Of a stretch of 64,000 nucleotides of DNA, positions 54,143-64,000 are shown piece after piece. This DNA comes from Daphnia carinata (taxonomy: Eukaryota; Arthropoda; Branchiopoda; Diplostraca; Daphniidae): the NCBI RefSeq assembly GCF_022539665.2, contig NC_081332.1:2253773-2317772 (forward strand), in the 5' to 3' direction. Every line of letters starts with the position of its first letter. Position 1 is the first letter of the stretch. The position numbers and the translations under genes were made by a program. The notes under the pieces were generated by a model. That model worked only from the letters and a program-made list of their open reading frames with translations. It was not told where the DNA came from and did no database searches.

Positions 54143-56449
54143 TCATATAAAATGCACTAGATTACCTATTACATATACGTGCATTTCCAAATCTTCAACG
54201 TCCTTTTGACGTATTTTTTCTTCTTTCATACCTTGCATTCCGGTTTTCATCCTATTCCGTCAAGCTAGTCATTATTCAGTTTATAGTATTTCAGCAAATA
54301 AATACTGTTTACCAGGCTTTTGCACAGAAGCGGTCGTTTTCCCGTATTGGTTTATCATCCAAAAATTTGAGATTTTTCTATCAAAATAATAGTCTTCAAT
54401 TAAACAAATTTCGTGGCACTAATTTTTTAATGAAAACATTACACATTGCGTAGTTATCTCAGCACGATAGGATTCGAAATTCCTCACAAGGGGGTTTCCG
54501 TGTAAATACAGAACAGAGAGTTGACGGATCCTGATGAGTAGTCTCAACATAGTTTGAGAATCTTTTAACATATTTCGAGATAAGTCAAGTGTGCTCAAGG
54601 ATGTGCATCTTGCCAGCGAATCAATGCCAGAAGTATCCGATAACTTGTTGCTTCCAACGTATAGCGTTGTTAAATTCGGTAAAACTTCTAAAACAATAAA
54701 TGCCGTATTATCAGGAAGCCATCATTAATAAATTTGGTTGGAAAACGGAAATCTCAAATTTTGCTGCAGCTAACATGGTTCACCCTGGATAGATGATTCC
54801 TGACGAAACCTTACTGGATTCCATAACGATTGTGTAAAGGCCTTATTTTTGGGAGCAGCATGGCAGTGGTCAACGTAAAATACAATTACTTCTGTCCAAT
54901 TTCGAATACAATTTTGAATATTTCTGGGTTTGGGTGGGTTGGATGGGCTTTTCTGGGTAAACTAGGGCGCCCCGTCGTCGTTTTTTCAAAGCAGTGGAGC
55001 GCTCCAAAGCTTCAAATTCGATATTTTATTTGAAATTCTATTAGTCCCATTATTTTTTTTATTGTATTCATTTTAAAAAAGAGCACATTTGCTTGTTTCG
55101 ACAGTACTCTTCTTGCTTTTCTGCTACCACACTGTTGGAAAGAAGTGAGCGGAAACTTATCCATGAAGATCCATACCCAGCGACAACACAAAATTCTAGC
55201 CGTATTTTCGAAGTTTGGACTCTTACGCTATGTAGCTCGGCCTGTATGATAATAGGCCTCATTTTTTTTCCTTGCGTGATCAGCGTTTAGAAAATGCTGT
55301 ACGTTAACTTAGAATTGTTCATAAACACCTACCTAATACATTCGTTTCCGTAAGTAAGTTATTTGAAACATCCAGGATGACTAGCTGTTCGAGGCATTCA
55401 ATGCCTCGTAAATCCGTCAAACAATTATTCCGGATAAAAAGACACTTCAGATTTTTCATATTATGTAGTCCAGTAATCTTTGTTATACAATTGTGATCTA
55501 ACCAAAGAGATTTTAACCCAACATAGTCCTCCAGTAATTCGATAAATTTGAATCCTAAAAGTGAAATACAAAACATGATACACATGAATTTTAAACATTT
55601 AACCATGGCCTAGTGTGGTTAGTAGGTGAATAACTAAAAACTAGCATAGGTTAGGTTTTTAATGAATCACGCATCAAATTAACCCATTTTACCCTCCCGC
55701 ATTTTGCCGCCTATCGTTCACAACTGCTTTAAATTAAAGGCTGCTTAAAAAAAGCTTTAACGATTTTCGCGACGCCCGGAACTAGTTATTATTAAAAAAC
55801 CTTATTACAGCTAATACAAATCACTATTAGCAAAATATATATTTATTTCCACTTAATTATAGCTTCTTTGTATTCGAATACGTAATGTTAGGAAGTAATA
55901 GAAATTGCTATTTTCGGATCCTTTTCTCGCAGTTTGCAAATTGCGAATGAAGAAGCGCTATCTTTGTGCCAAAATGGTCGTTAGCCCAGAAAACCTGAAC
56001 TCTAATTGCGCTGTGTTGCAGATTCTATTTCGATTGTTCTATTACAAATTCTAGTTTTATTTGCTTTAAATCTTGACACAGTGTTATATCTTAACTTCTA
56101 GTAGTAAAAACGACCAGTTTGTGATACGAAGATGGCTAATTCGATGCTGAGCACCATTTTAAGTACAAAGTTTTCAATTTTTCTATCTTAAAGTTATAAA
56201 AGAGTTTTGTAGATATCGAGAAAATACCTTGATGCTGAAGGTACAATACTTCGTTCAGTTGGGGAGTCTGGTATAAGCCGTTTTTCCGACAGTGGTTGCG
56301 AAGCCATTTAGCTGTAATCCTGAAATTTTACGGTTTACTTTGAAAGTTATCATATCGTGCACTGCTAAAATGGTATAATTTGCTGATTACCGTGGAAATG
56401 TACTTTCGATGACTGAGGAATGCGAATCGATGCAATCCGTTTGTTCCAT
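54143..56449 (-). CDS. DNAAF1: DNAAF1/LRRC50-like leucine-rich-repeat protein
   Basis: Six small minus-strand exons join exactly: 56391-56449, 56228-56319, 55333-55554, 54443-54687, 54313-54377 and 54143-54251, giving 263 residues. The start MEQTDCIDSHSSVIESTFPR leads into ITAKWLRNHCRKNGLYQTP and LNEVLYLQHQGF, the family N terminus (compare MTKKFLRELC...LYLHFKGF). Five or six SDS22-like LRRs follow (LKSLWLDHNCITKITGLHNM, LVILDVSNNLLTETNVL, LSTLDLSRNMLKDSQTM). The cap LHGNPLVRNFESYRAEITT and FLDDKPIRENDRFCAKAW matches DNAAF1 (NPV...NYRR, YLDDRPVF...AEAW). DNAAF1 preassembles axonemal dynein arms in the cytoplasm. This copy ends soon after the LRR cap (GMKEEKIRQKD...), with AATAAA just beyond the stop, so it lacks the long C-terminal half of the vertebrate protein. 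It is head to head with SCYL1. The exon at 56228 has a misleading second open frame. Confidence 0.85.
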
Positions 56450-56650
56450 GACTTTTATTTACTTGATTCTTGGCTATTATTATCGACCAAACTGTTCTTC
56501 ATAGGTTTCCCGTAAGGTGGCTGGCCCGTCACATTTCATGACGTGTCGCTGTCTTCGTATTTTGAATTGACGATTTGCTTTTTGACGAATTTTTTATTAT
56601 TCGGTCTGCGGTACTCTAAAGTAATTATTAATATTTCGTATTTGACAGTT
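56450..56650. promoter_or_regulatory. Shared divergent promoter, DNAAF1-like / SCYL1
   Basis: Only 201 bases separate the start codons of two divergent genes. A CATGACGTGTC element (CRE/E-box-like) lies near 56538-56548. I found no X-box here, although one might be expected for a motile-cilium gene. Confidence 0.5.
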
Positions 56651-59600
56651 ATGTGGTCATTTTTCAGTCGAGATCCTTCTAAAGAGTTCAATTATGAGAT
56701 CCTGGAACAGGTCTCAGGGACAGAGGAATATTTGTTATGGAAACTTCACAAAGGGAAGAAAAAGGTGAGAATTACACTTTAATAGGGCAATATTGTGATT
56801 TCAATTAACACCTTTCATCTGCATTTCATCAGGGTACTGGTGAGTCTGTATCAGTATTCATCCTGGATGCAAAAACAAATGGAAGTGACACACAGATAGA
56901 GCTTGCCAAATCAGCTCTGAAAAGGCTAAAAACTCTTCGTCATCCTAACATTCTCACTTACATAGACAGCCTGGAGGTTAACAAAGCTTTTAAAAATCAT
57001 ATTTTGGTTTGCACTGATTTTAGTCTGCATTTCAGACAGAAAAATGTTTATATTTAGTAACTGAGTATGTAGAACCCTTGCAGTTCCATTTGAACAGTTA
57101 CTCTACTGATTTTCCTAAATCAAAACAACAAAAAGAGTTATTCATAGCATGGGGACTTTTTCAAGTGGTGGTAAGGTGTTTGAATGGAAACAAAAGAAGC
57201 AATGATTTAACAGTTTTATCATTAGCGTGCTTTGAAATTTTTGAATAACGATGGGAACCTGCAACACAATTCCATTTGCCTTGGCAATATACTTGTAAAC
57301 ACTGCAGGAGGTGAGATACTCTATTATTATATTTTTAATGGATTGTTATTTTCTGGCTTTTAATGTTTGATCTGCTTACTTTTTGTACAGAATGGAAGCT
57401 TGGAGGTTTTGAAAATGCAACACCATCATCCCTTATGAATTCCTTACCAATCAAAATATTGCCATCCTTTGAAAAGTATGACCCACCAGAGAAAGTAGAT
57501 TCATCTAAACTCAAATCTGCGACAAAATGGTATACCTCTTTTGTTGTTAATATCTCTACTCATATTGAACCTTCCACAACTTGTAATCTCCATGCCCATT
57601 AAGGTCTGCTGATATGTGGGGGTTTGGGTGCCTTATTTGGGAAGTATTCAATGGTTCACTTAAATCCTCTTCTTCATTGAAAGCAATAGGCAATGTAAGT
57701 ACATCTTTAAATTCATGCATTTGTCATTATAATTTTTTGCATGCTAAGAAGCTAACTTAGTATTTTTTTGTGTGCAGATTCCAAAGCAGTTGGCATCGGT
57801 TTATTGTGAACTTGTTGGAGCAAATCCAAGTTCGCGTCCGAATCCGAGCGATGTCCTTATCATTTGTCGAAAGTCCGGAGGTTATTTTCATAATGATTTA
57901 GTTGAATGTCTTCTATTCCTGGAGGAGATACAAATTAAGGAAAACACTGAAAAAGCACAGTTTTTCAATAAGTTACCTTCACTTTTAGACAGCTTCCCAG
58001 AGAACTTATCTAGGTAAACTGTTTTCAAAAACGGAAAAAAAAATCTAAATATACAATCAACATCCTTAATTTACAACAGGCATAAAGTTTTGCCTCAACT
58101 TATCAATGCCTTTGAATTTGGTAATGCTGGGGCAGCTATCCTTACACCTCTGTTTAAGGTAACATCAGAATTTTTTTCTACCTTGTAGTGGGCTGTTTAA
58201 CGATACATGTCTTTCCAGTTAGGGAGCCTTCTAAGTGAAGATGAATACCAAAAAAAAATTGTTCCGTGCGTTGTCAAGTTATTTTCGTCACCAGACAGAG
58301 CAACGCGAGTGCGATTGTTGCAGCAATTGGAACAATTTTCAACGCATCTTCTACCTGTTACTGTGAATGAACACATCTTTCCACACATTTTGAGTGGTTT
58401 CACAGATTCGAATCCAGTTATTAGGGAGCACACTGTCAAGGTATTCTATGGATCTCATATGCCCATTCTTTGTTCATAACATCAGGCTTGTTTTTGGTAT
58501 TCGGACGATGGCCATCCTGTAGTCAATTATGTTTCTAGCGCCAAAGTTAAATTATAATAATTTGAATGTGGAAGTTCTTAAACACTTTGCCAGACTGCAA
58601 TCGAAAGATGAACAGGTATTTTTGCTTTCCTTTTGCAACCATTATAATAAATTACCCCTTTAACAATTCCTTTTCTCATCACCTAAAGGGAGGTATTCGT
58701 ACCAATACAACTGTCTGCCTTGGAAAAGTCGCTTCTTTTTTGCATCCGCAAGTAAGGCAGAAAGTTCTGGTTTCAGCCTTTACTAGGGCTCTGAGAGACC
58801 CATTTCCCCCAGCTCGAATAGGAGGTAAAATTCAACAAAAATTATCATTTAAAATTAGGCACAGTAAAACAACAAAGGAATCTCCTTTTTATTTTTTTAG
58901 GCATATTAGCATTGGCTGCCACCCAACAATATTATCTACTGAGCCAAATATCCCATCAAGTTTTGCCTGCTATGTGCGTACTGATGGGTGATCCTGAAAG
59001 AGAAGTGCGCGATCAAGCCTTTAAAGTCATTAAAGGCTTTATTTCGAAATTGGAAAAAGTATCTGAAGATCCGTCTCTGCGGGAGTGCATGGGTACAGCT
59101 CTTGATAGATACATATATTTTTCTTTCCGTTTTCCTAACATCGTTGGTCAATTATAATTCTGCCGTTGGTTATGATAGAGGCGGATGTCAATGCAAACGC
59201 CAGCCCAAATGTAACAGATATGGCGTCTACGTGGGCTGGATGGGCCGTCAGCGCAGTCACATCAAAATTCTATAAATCCCAAGGCAGCCAGTTACCTGAT
59301 CAAGGATCTTCATTGCCAGCCGGCAGTCAAACAACAACGGGTGCGCGGAATCCATCTGCAGTTGAAACTACTGTTGAAACAAGAAAACGCCCTGATTCTG
59401 AATCTAATGAGGATTCTGTACAATGGGGAAACATCAATGTGCGTACATGCAATTTTAAGAGTTAATGTTTTTTGTTTTTTTTTACATCGTTTAACTATTT
59501 TTCTTTTGTAGGAACTTTCCTTAACCAGCAATACCGTGGATGATAAGGAAGACGGCGACGGATGGGATATTCAAGAAGATTGGGCTCCAATAGAAAATTT

Positions 59601-60159
59601 CGAACAAGAATCTTTTGCGACAAAGGCCACCAACATACGTGAGAAAGCTTCGGTACCCATGGTAAAAACATTTCTGTTCTGTTTTCGGTGTAGTATCGTC
59701 CACAAAAAAAAATCCATTTGGGTATTCAATTGATTTCAAGATTCGTTTTCACCGAATGGGATTAAGGGAGATCTGTAATAATCAATTCAAAATGCGGTTG
59801 GCGATCCTTTGGACGAATTCTCCTTGGCAAAACACGTTAATGAAGTATTTCTTTTTCAATAGAATACAAACCCAGAGAATGATGAAGGTGCTTGGGAAAG
59901 TACGTGGAACACCAACAACTGGTCTACTTCAGAAGGCAATGGTACGCAATTTCATTTACAATGTTAAGATTTTAGTCTGTTATTTAACGACTCGCGACTC
60001 ACTTTTCGTTCGTAATCGTGTTCTTTAGATAAAGACGAGTCTCGAAAGAAACGCGAAGAAAAGCGCATTCTAAGGCAAAAAGAAATTGAAGCCAAACGTA
60101 GTGCACGCCAAGGAGCTAGCAGTGGAGGAGCATTAAAATTAGGTGGCAAAAGAATGTAA
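56651..60159 (+). CDS. SCYL1: SCYL1, N-terminal kinase-like protein
   Basis: Pseudokinase with HEAT repeats, acting with COPI in Golgi-ER traffic. The product starts [20 protein letters not shown]. Exons 56651-56764, 56833-56976, 57036-57170, 57226-57310, 57391-57529 and from 57603 encode a kinase-like domain. The catalytic HRD is replaced by HNS ([13 protein letters not shown]) and DFG by GGFE ([11 protein letters not shown]), as in all SCYL1 proteins. [13 protein letters not shown] is the helix-F region. HEAT repeats run through 58.1-59.2 kb ([17 protein letters not shown]-like units, [33 protein letters not shown]). The acidic linker ([20 protein letters not shown]) and the basic coiled coil ([20 protein letters not shown]) end in ALKLGGKRM. 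Vertebrate SCYL1 ends in RKLD, which binds COPI; that terminal motif is absent here. Confidence 0.95.
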
Positions 60160-63100
60160 AACATCTGACCGATTCCAACTTACTATTTTTCATCTGGACG
60201 TTGTGCGTTTAAAAGTGAATGTATAATTATAAAAGCTGTGGGAAATTGACTAATGCTTTGTCCAAATTCCGGGAGTCAAACTCCCGGATTGAGGGAAGTG
60301 GCGTTCGCAAACCGAGCAACTCAAATTGCTTGTTATGACCATCGTGTTGCTTTCCCCTTCCTGGAATTTAGCTTAATGCACACGAAGTGTAATGTGTGTG
60401 CTGTATAGTACATGTGAATTCTTTTCAAACTTTTCTAAACACTAACTTTAATCGTCAAATGCCATCAATTCAGCATGTAGAAGTCTCATCATTTTTCCTT
60501 TTCTACCACTGCTTAACTTGCTATTTTTCCTGCACAGTTATAGCGAGAAACAACATAGATTATGTATGAGTGTCCTTTGCTCTGCGAATCTGAAAATAGT
60601 TGTCTTCGATGTACGCAATACGCAAGGCCAGGTTTTTTTCAGGTAAATTGAGTTATTTTCCACTCCGAGTCTGAGTGTCCTATATATACTCCATAGTGCC
60701 TTTGTATCCGTATTCAAGCTTGTTCGTTCTACGAAAGCAATAGGAATTGTTTAATAAAAATCGTTTTAGCCGTACACCCTGGAAACGCCAATTCAAACAT
60801 ACAATTTGATATTCAAATTAGAACATCGGTATACTTAGGCTACATACTGAAGAGATTCAAAGTTCTATGCACGTTTACGAAAAGCTTAGGCCAAATACAA
60901 AATAAAAATTCACAAGCTTAGCAGTGGAGTCTCGTTGTTCTTTAGTTATTCCCATCTAATGTAACTGCATACATTTTAATGGATTAAATGCTAAGAAAAT
61001 CTGACGGCTTTGATATAAAATGTTGTGAAAGCAGATTGATGTTCTTTACACGATGCTAGCAGACGACCCCAGAGTCAAGTTGTGCATGCAAAAGAACTCA
61101 TTTTCTCACGAGGAACGAGCAACCCAACGGTCAGTTTTAGCGAGACGTCGGGAAATGAAAGGCGTGCAACGTGACTTGATTCATGTATGTAATCAAAGGA
61201 AAAAGCAGACTTTAGAATAAACCCAACATGATTCTCATTCTTTCTCGACCCAGTTCCTCTCGGGCTTCACTGCTATTGAGCTATTCATTGGTCGCCATTT
61301 TCAGCCCGTGCTGGTGAACAAGTACGCAACCGTAGAGCGATGGTGAAATTCCCATTATTATTTTTTTTTTAAGAGCACATCATGTGACATGTTCACCCCA
61401 CTCACGTATGCGTGAAATGGGTTTACGAAGATATGATTATGATGGAACTGTAACGCCGGAAGCTATACTATCCGCCATCAGCAGCACACCGTCTCAAGTA
61501 GATTTATAAAAATCAAGGATAACGAATTGACCATCTGCTATAAAAACAATTTTCGTAAAAAAAGAAAAAATAAATTGAACCAGATGCAAAACGAAAATTA
61601 TTGATGACGTTGATTTTCACGCTGGCGTTCTTTTCTCAACTTTTTAGGGGGGACGATGAGTGCTGGATAAAGGGATTTCATTTTATTCTGTTTTTCTTAT
61701 GAGCAGGGGAGGAAGGGGGGGGGTGACGCTAAGGGTGCCACATCATTTGACGAAAGGGCAGTGTGATCTTTTAGCCGCGTTGTGTAAGGGATGAAGGAAA
61801 TGATGAAGGCGAAAGAGCCGAAAGGGAGGGGTCCGGTAGGTTGTGTCCAGTATAGCCGATCAATACCCCACACACTCTGTACTCTTATCTACTCTAAATC
61901 TTCATTTTAGAATTGGTTCTACGTTTCTATCGTCTATTCCCAGTTCTTTTCGATTTGTCGCCTTACATTTCTTACATTTTCGGCTATCGTTTTGCATTGC
62001 ACCAGCGTTGCGTTTTATGGACCGTGTTCCATTATTTGAGATACCGGCCATGACGTCACATCCGTATCACCAAACCGGCTAGATTTGTAGTTGTTGTTTT
62101 TTTTTTTTTTAAATAGTTGCACAGAAATCGGAGAATGGACAGTTCGTTATTTATCTTGTTAAAAAAGAAACGAAAATTTTCATTTTGTAACGCGTACAGG
62201 AATACGAGTGATATGCGTGATTACCCAACATATAGAATTTTGTTTTTCGTTTGTTATCAGCTACACGTGGAGAGACTGATAATGTTAAGCACGTAGCGTA
62301 TTGTAATTCTGATTTGGCGTGCCATGTGAATCGCCGCTTTCGATAGTTCAACGGGGTTTTAGTTCTTAATATTTTTTTGTTCTTGATGTGCATGGGTATG
62401 CCTCCTGAATATCTATAGTACATCATCTGTTGTTGAACGTTCGGTCAGTTGCTTCGATTAGCGGCAGAGCGAGAATGAATCAGCGAGAACGACAACACAT
62501 TTGATGTTAAACAATTATGGACTAACTCGTGAATAGTTTCGTCTTCATTGAATTGATGTCTGGACTCCGATTTTGGTGAGTCCATTTTTTTTTCAGAATT
62601 ATTTCCAAAAACGCCGAGATTTTTTTTTGAATGTCCCAACAAAATGTCGCATTCTATAGCTAAGCCGAACTGCACAAAATCACGATGTTAGATTGTATTC
62701 AGTTATGTTGCGTAATCATCAGCAATCAAATATGTATATTATTTCAGCGTTTTTGATCTACGCATTGTCCTCATCACGTAGACGTGTATCAAATGTGGAC
62801 TCAGAGATCGCCGAGTTTTCTAACGCATAAAGGCAAATCATTGTACAACACACAATGTGTATTCAAAACACGCCTTTTGCCTACCCATTGGAGTTGCTTA
62901 CATTTCGAAAAAGAGCCGACAAAAGTCTACATTTAAGCTTATTTTTTTTACGTTCAATTTGAGATTCTTACGTATATATGTTGAAAAAAGATGTCACCTA
63001 TATAATTTAACCCGGCTGACCAAGAGACTGCACCCAGCATATATATTTGGTCAACAACTTATTTAATTCTGTTCAACCTCCCCGCTAACCCATCACGATT

Positions 63101-64000
63101 GTTGTCCTTTTTTTTTCTTTTCTTTTCGAAGAACATACGGAAGGGACGAAATGTCATCAAATCAACCACTTTTGCTGACTTGACTCTTCTAGTCTATACT
63201 TTGGGTCCGGGATGGTGATTGTGCCTGTATTTTTTTTTTTTTTTTTATTTTATCGGACTTCCCCATGCGCGAGGCTTCTTCATTGTTTGCGTTTTAATTC
63301 GATCGGGGAATTCGATCTCCCCCCCTTCTTTTTGCTCCGTGCCCGACTTCCCTTTTAGTTTTCTCGTTGTTCTTCCCCTCTCCTGGTTCCAACGACTGTT
63401 GACTTATCTGTCGCAACCAGGCGCCTATATAATTTTCTTTTTCCTTTTTACTACAGATGGTAAAAGTCAAGACCAAAAAAACAAAAAAAAAAAAAGTCTT
63501 GGTGAGCTAGTCGATATATATATGTTCATTCTTTTTTTTTCTCCCCCAAACGTAATAGACCTAGTTTGGCTTACATAAACCTCATCATTTATCTTTCTTT
63601 CTTTCCCATTTTATTTTATTTATTAACGCATTTATTTATTTTTCTTTTTGGCTTCTTAAAAATGAATTTTTATAGCCTTTATAGTCATAACTCCACGTTC
63701 CATATTGCGATCGCATAAGCAGTGCATCTAACTGGTAGGCCTAATCGATTCGAAGAAAACACAATTTTTCACGGGGACGGTAGCAGATCTGAGCAATAAA
63801 AACTTACTCAAATAATTAAGACAAAAGAGCACTTCTAAAAGGGAGGGGAGAAAAAAATTAGGAAGCGATCACGGTGGATGTCGTGTACCGAGTGTTGATC
63901 AATTGCAAAACCACCAATTGATGGTATTAGGGCAGCTGCGTGAACGACTTAAAGGAGATGAGATAAAAGAAAAACAAAAAGAGGCAAAAAAACAAGCGTT
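60160..64000. other. Right-hand non-coding region
   Basis: About 3.8 kb with no recognisable coding exon. The first few hundred bases are the SCYL1 3' UTR. The rest has T-rich and A-rich runs (61.36, 62.1, 63.1 and 63.23 kb) and short spurious ORFs. 63.2-63.9 kb contains mixed-composition sequence that could be the upstream part of a gene lying beyond the window. Confidence 0.45.
60269..60287. other. Short perfect hairpin in the SCYL1 3' UTR
   Basis: CCGGGAGT-CAA-ACTCCCGG forms an 8-bp GC-rich stem with a 3-base loop about 110 bases after the SCYL1 stop. It could be an RNA stem-loop in the 3' UTR, but a chance origin is possible. Confidence 0.5.

Noticed and set aside
56228-56310. Open frame starting ATGGCTTCGCAACC on the minus strand, as an alternative DNAAF1 first exon
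   Set aside because: It is the wrong frame: it ends in phase 2 where phase 1 is required, while the other frame gives the family N terminus in phase.

Overview
This is a eukaryotic, arthropod-type nuclear window: compact split genes with short GT-AG introns, AT-rich spacers and long T or A homopolymer runs. The protein relationships (a CrebA-type bZIP of insect layout and a KIF7/Costal-2 kinesin among conserved housekeeping genes) point to a crustacean or insect. A branchiopod such as Daphnia is my best guess, from general familiarity with such sequence and not from a search. All exon models were joined by hand from splice sites and reading phase.

Layout. 0-6.3 kb: the 5' part of a zinc-finger/RRM gene (TUT1/Star-PAP-like, minus strand, leaving the window on the left), then AP-2 alpha-adaptin (plus). 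9.5-13.6 kb: the transcription factor CrebA. 18.2-19.5 kb: an unrecognised single-exon ORF built from three layers of internal repeats. 20.3-25.4 kb: a KIF7/KIF27/Costal-2 kinesin. 25.4-31.6 kb: gene-poor DNA that probably holds the serpin promoter and 5' UTR. 31.6-33.5 kb: a secreted or membrane-anchored serpin. 34.4-41.5 kb: DYNLT1 (Tctex-type dynein light chain, minus) and LTN1 (Listerin, plus), head to head. 42.3-43.7 kb: a leucine-rich-repeat membrane protein lying between two long inverted repeats. 44.6-50.4 kb: RWDD4 (minus) and SRRM2/Cwc21-like SR protein (plus), head to head. 51.8-52.3 kb: SMIM14. 54.1-56.4 kb: a short DNAAF1/LRRC50-like gene in six small exons (minus), head to head with SCYL1 (plus, 56.7-60.2 kb). 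60.2-64 kb: no gene recognised.

The genes do not form one pathway. Several act in trafficking or cytoskeleton (AP2A, SCYL1, DYNLT1, kinesin, SMIM14), others in RNA processing (TUT1-like, SRRM2), ribosome quality control (LTN1) and secretory-gene transcription (CrebA). Divergent pairs with short shared promoters recur. The most unusual items are the DNAAF1-like gene, the inverted repeat of about 330 bp that puts complementary sequence behind LTN1 and the LRR gene, the repeat-built ORF at 18.2 kb, and a kinesin with an intact nucleotide pocket but an altered microtubule-facing motif.
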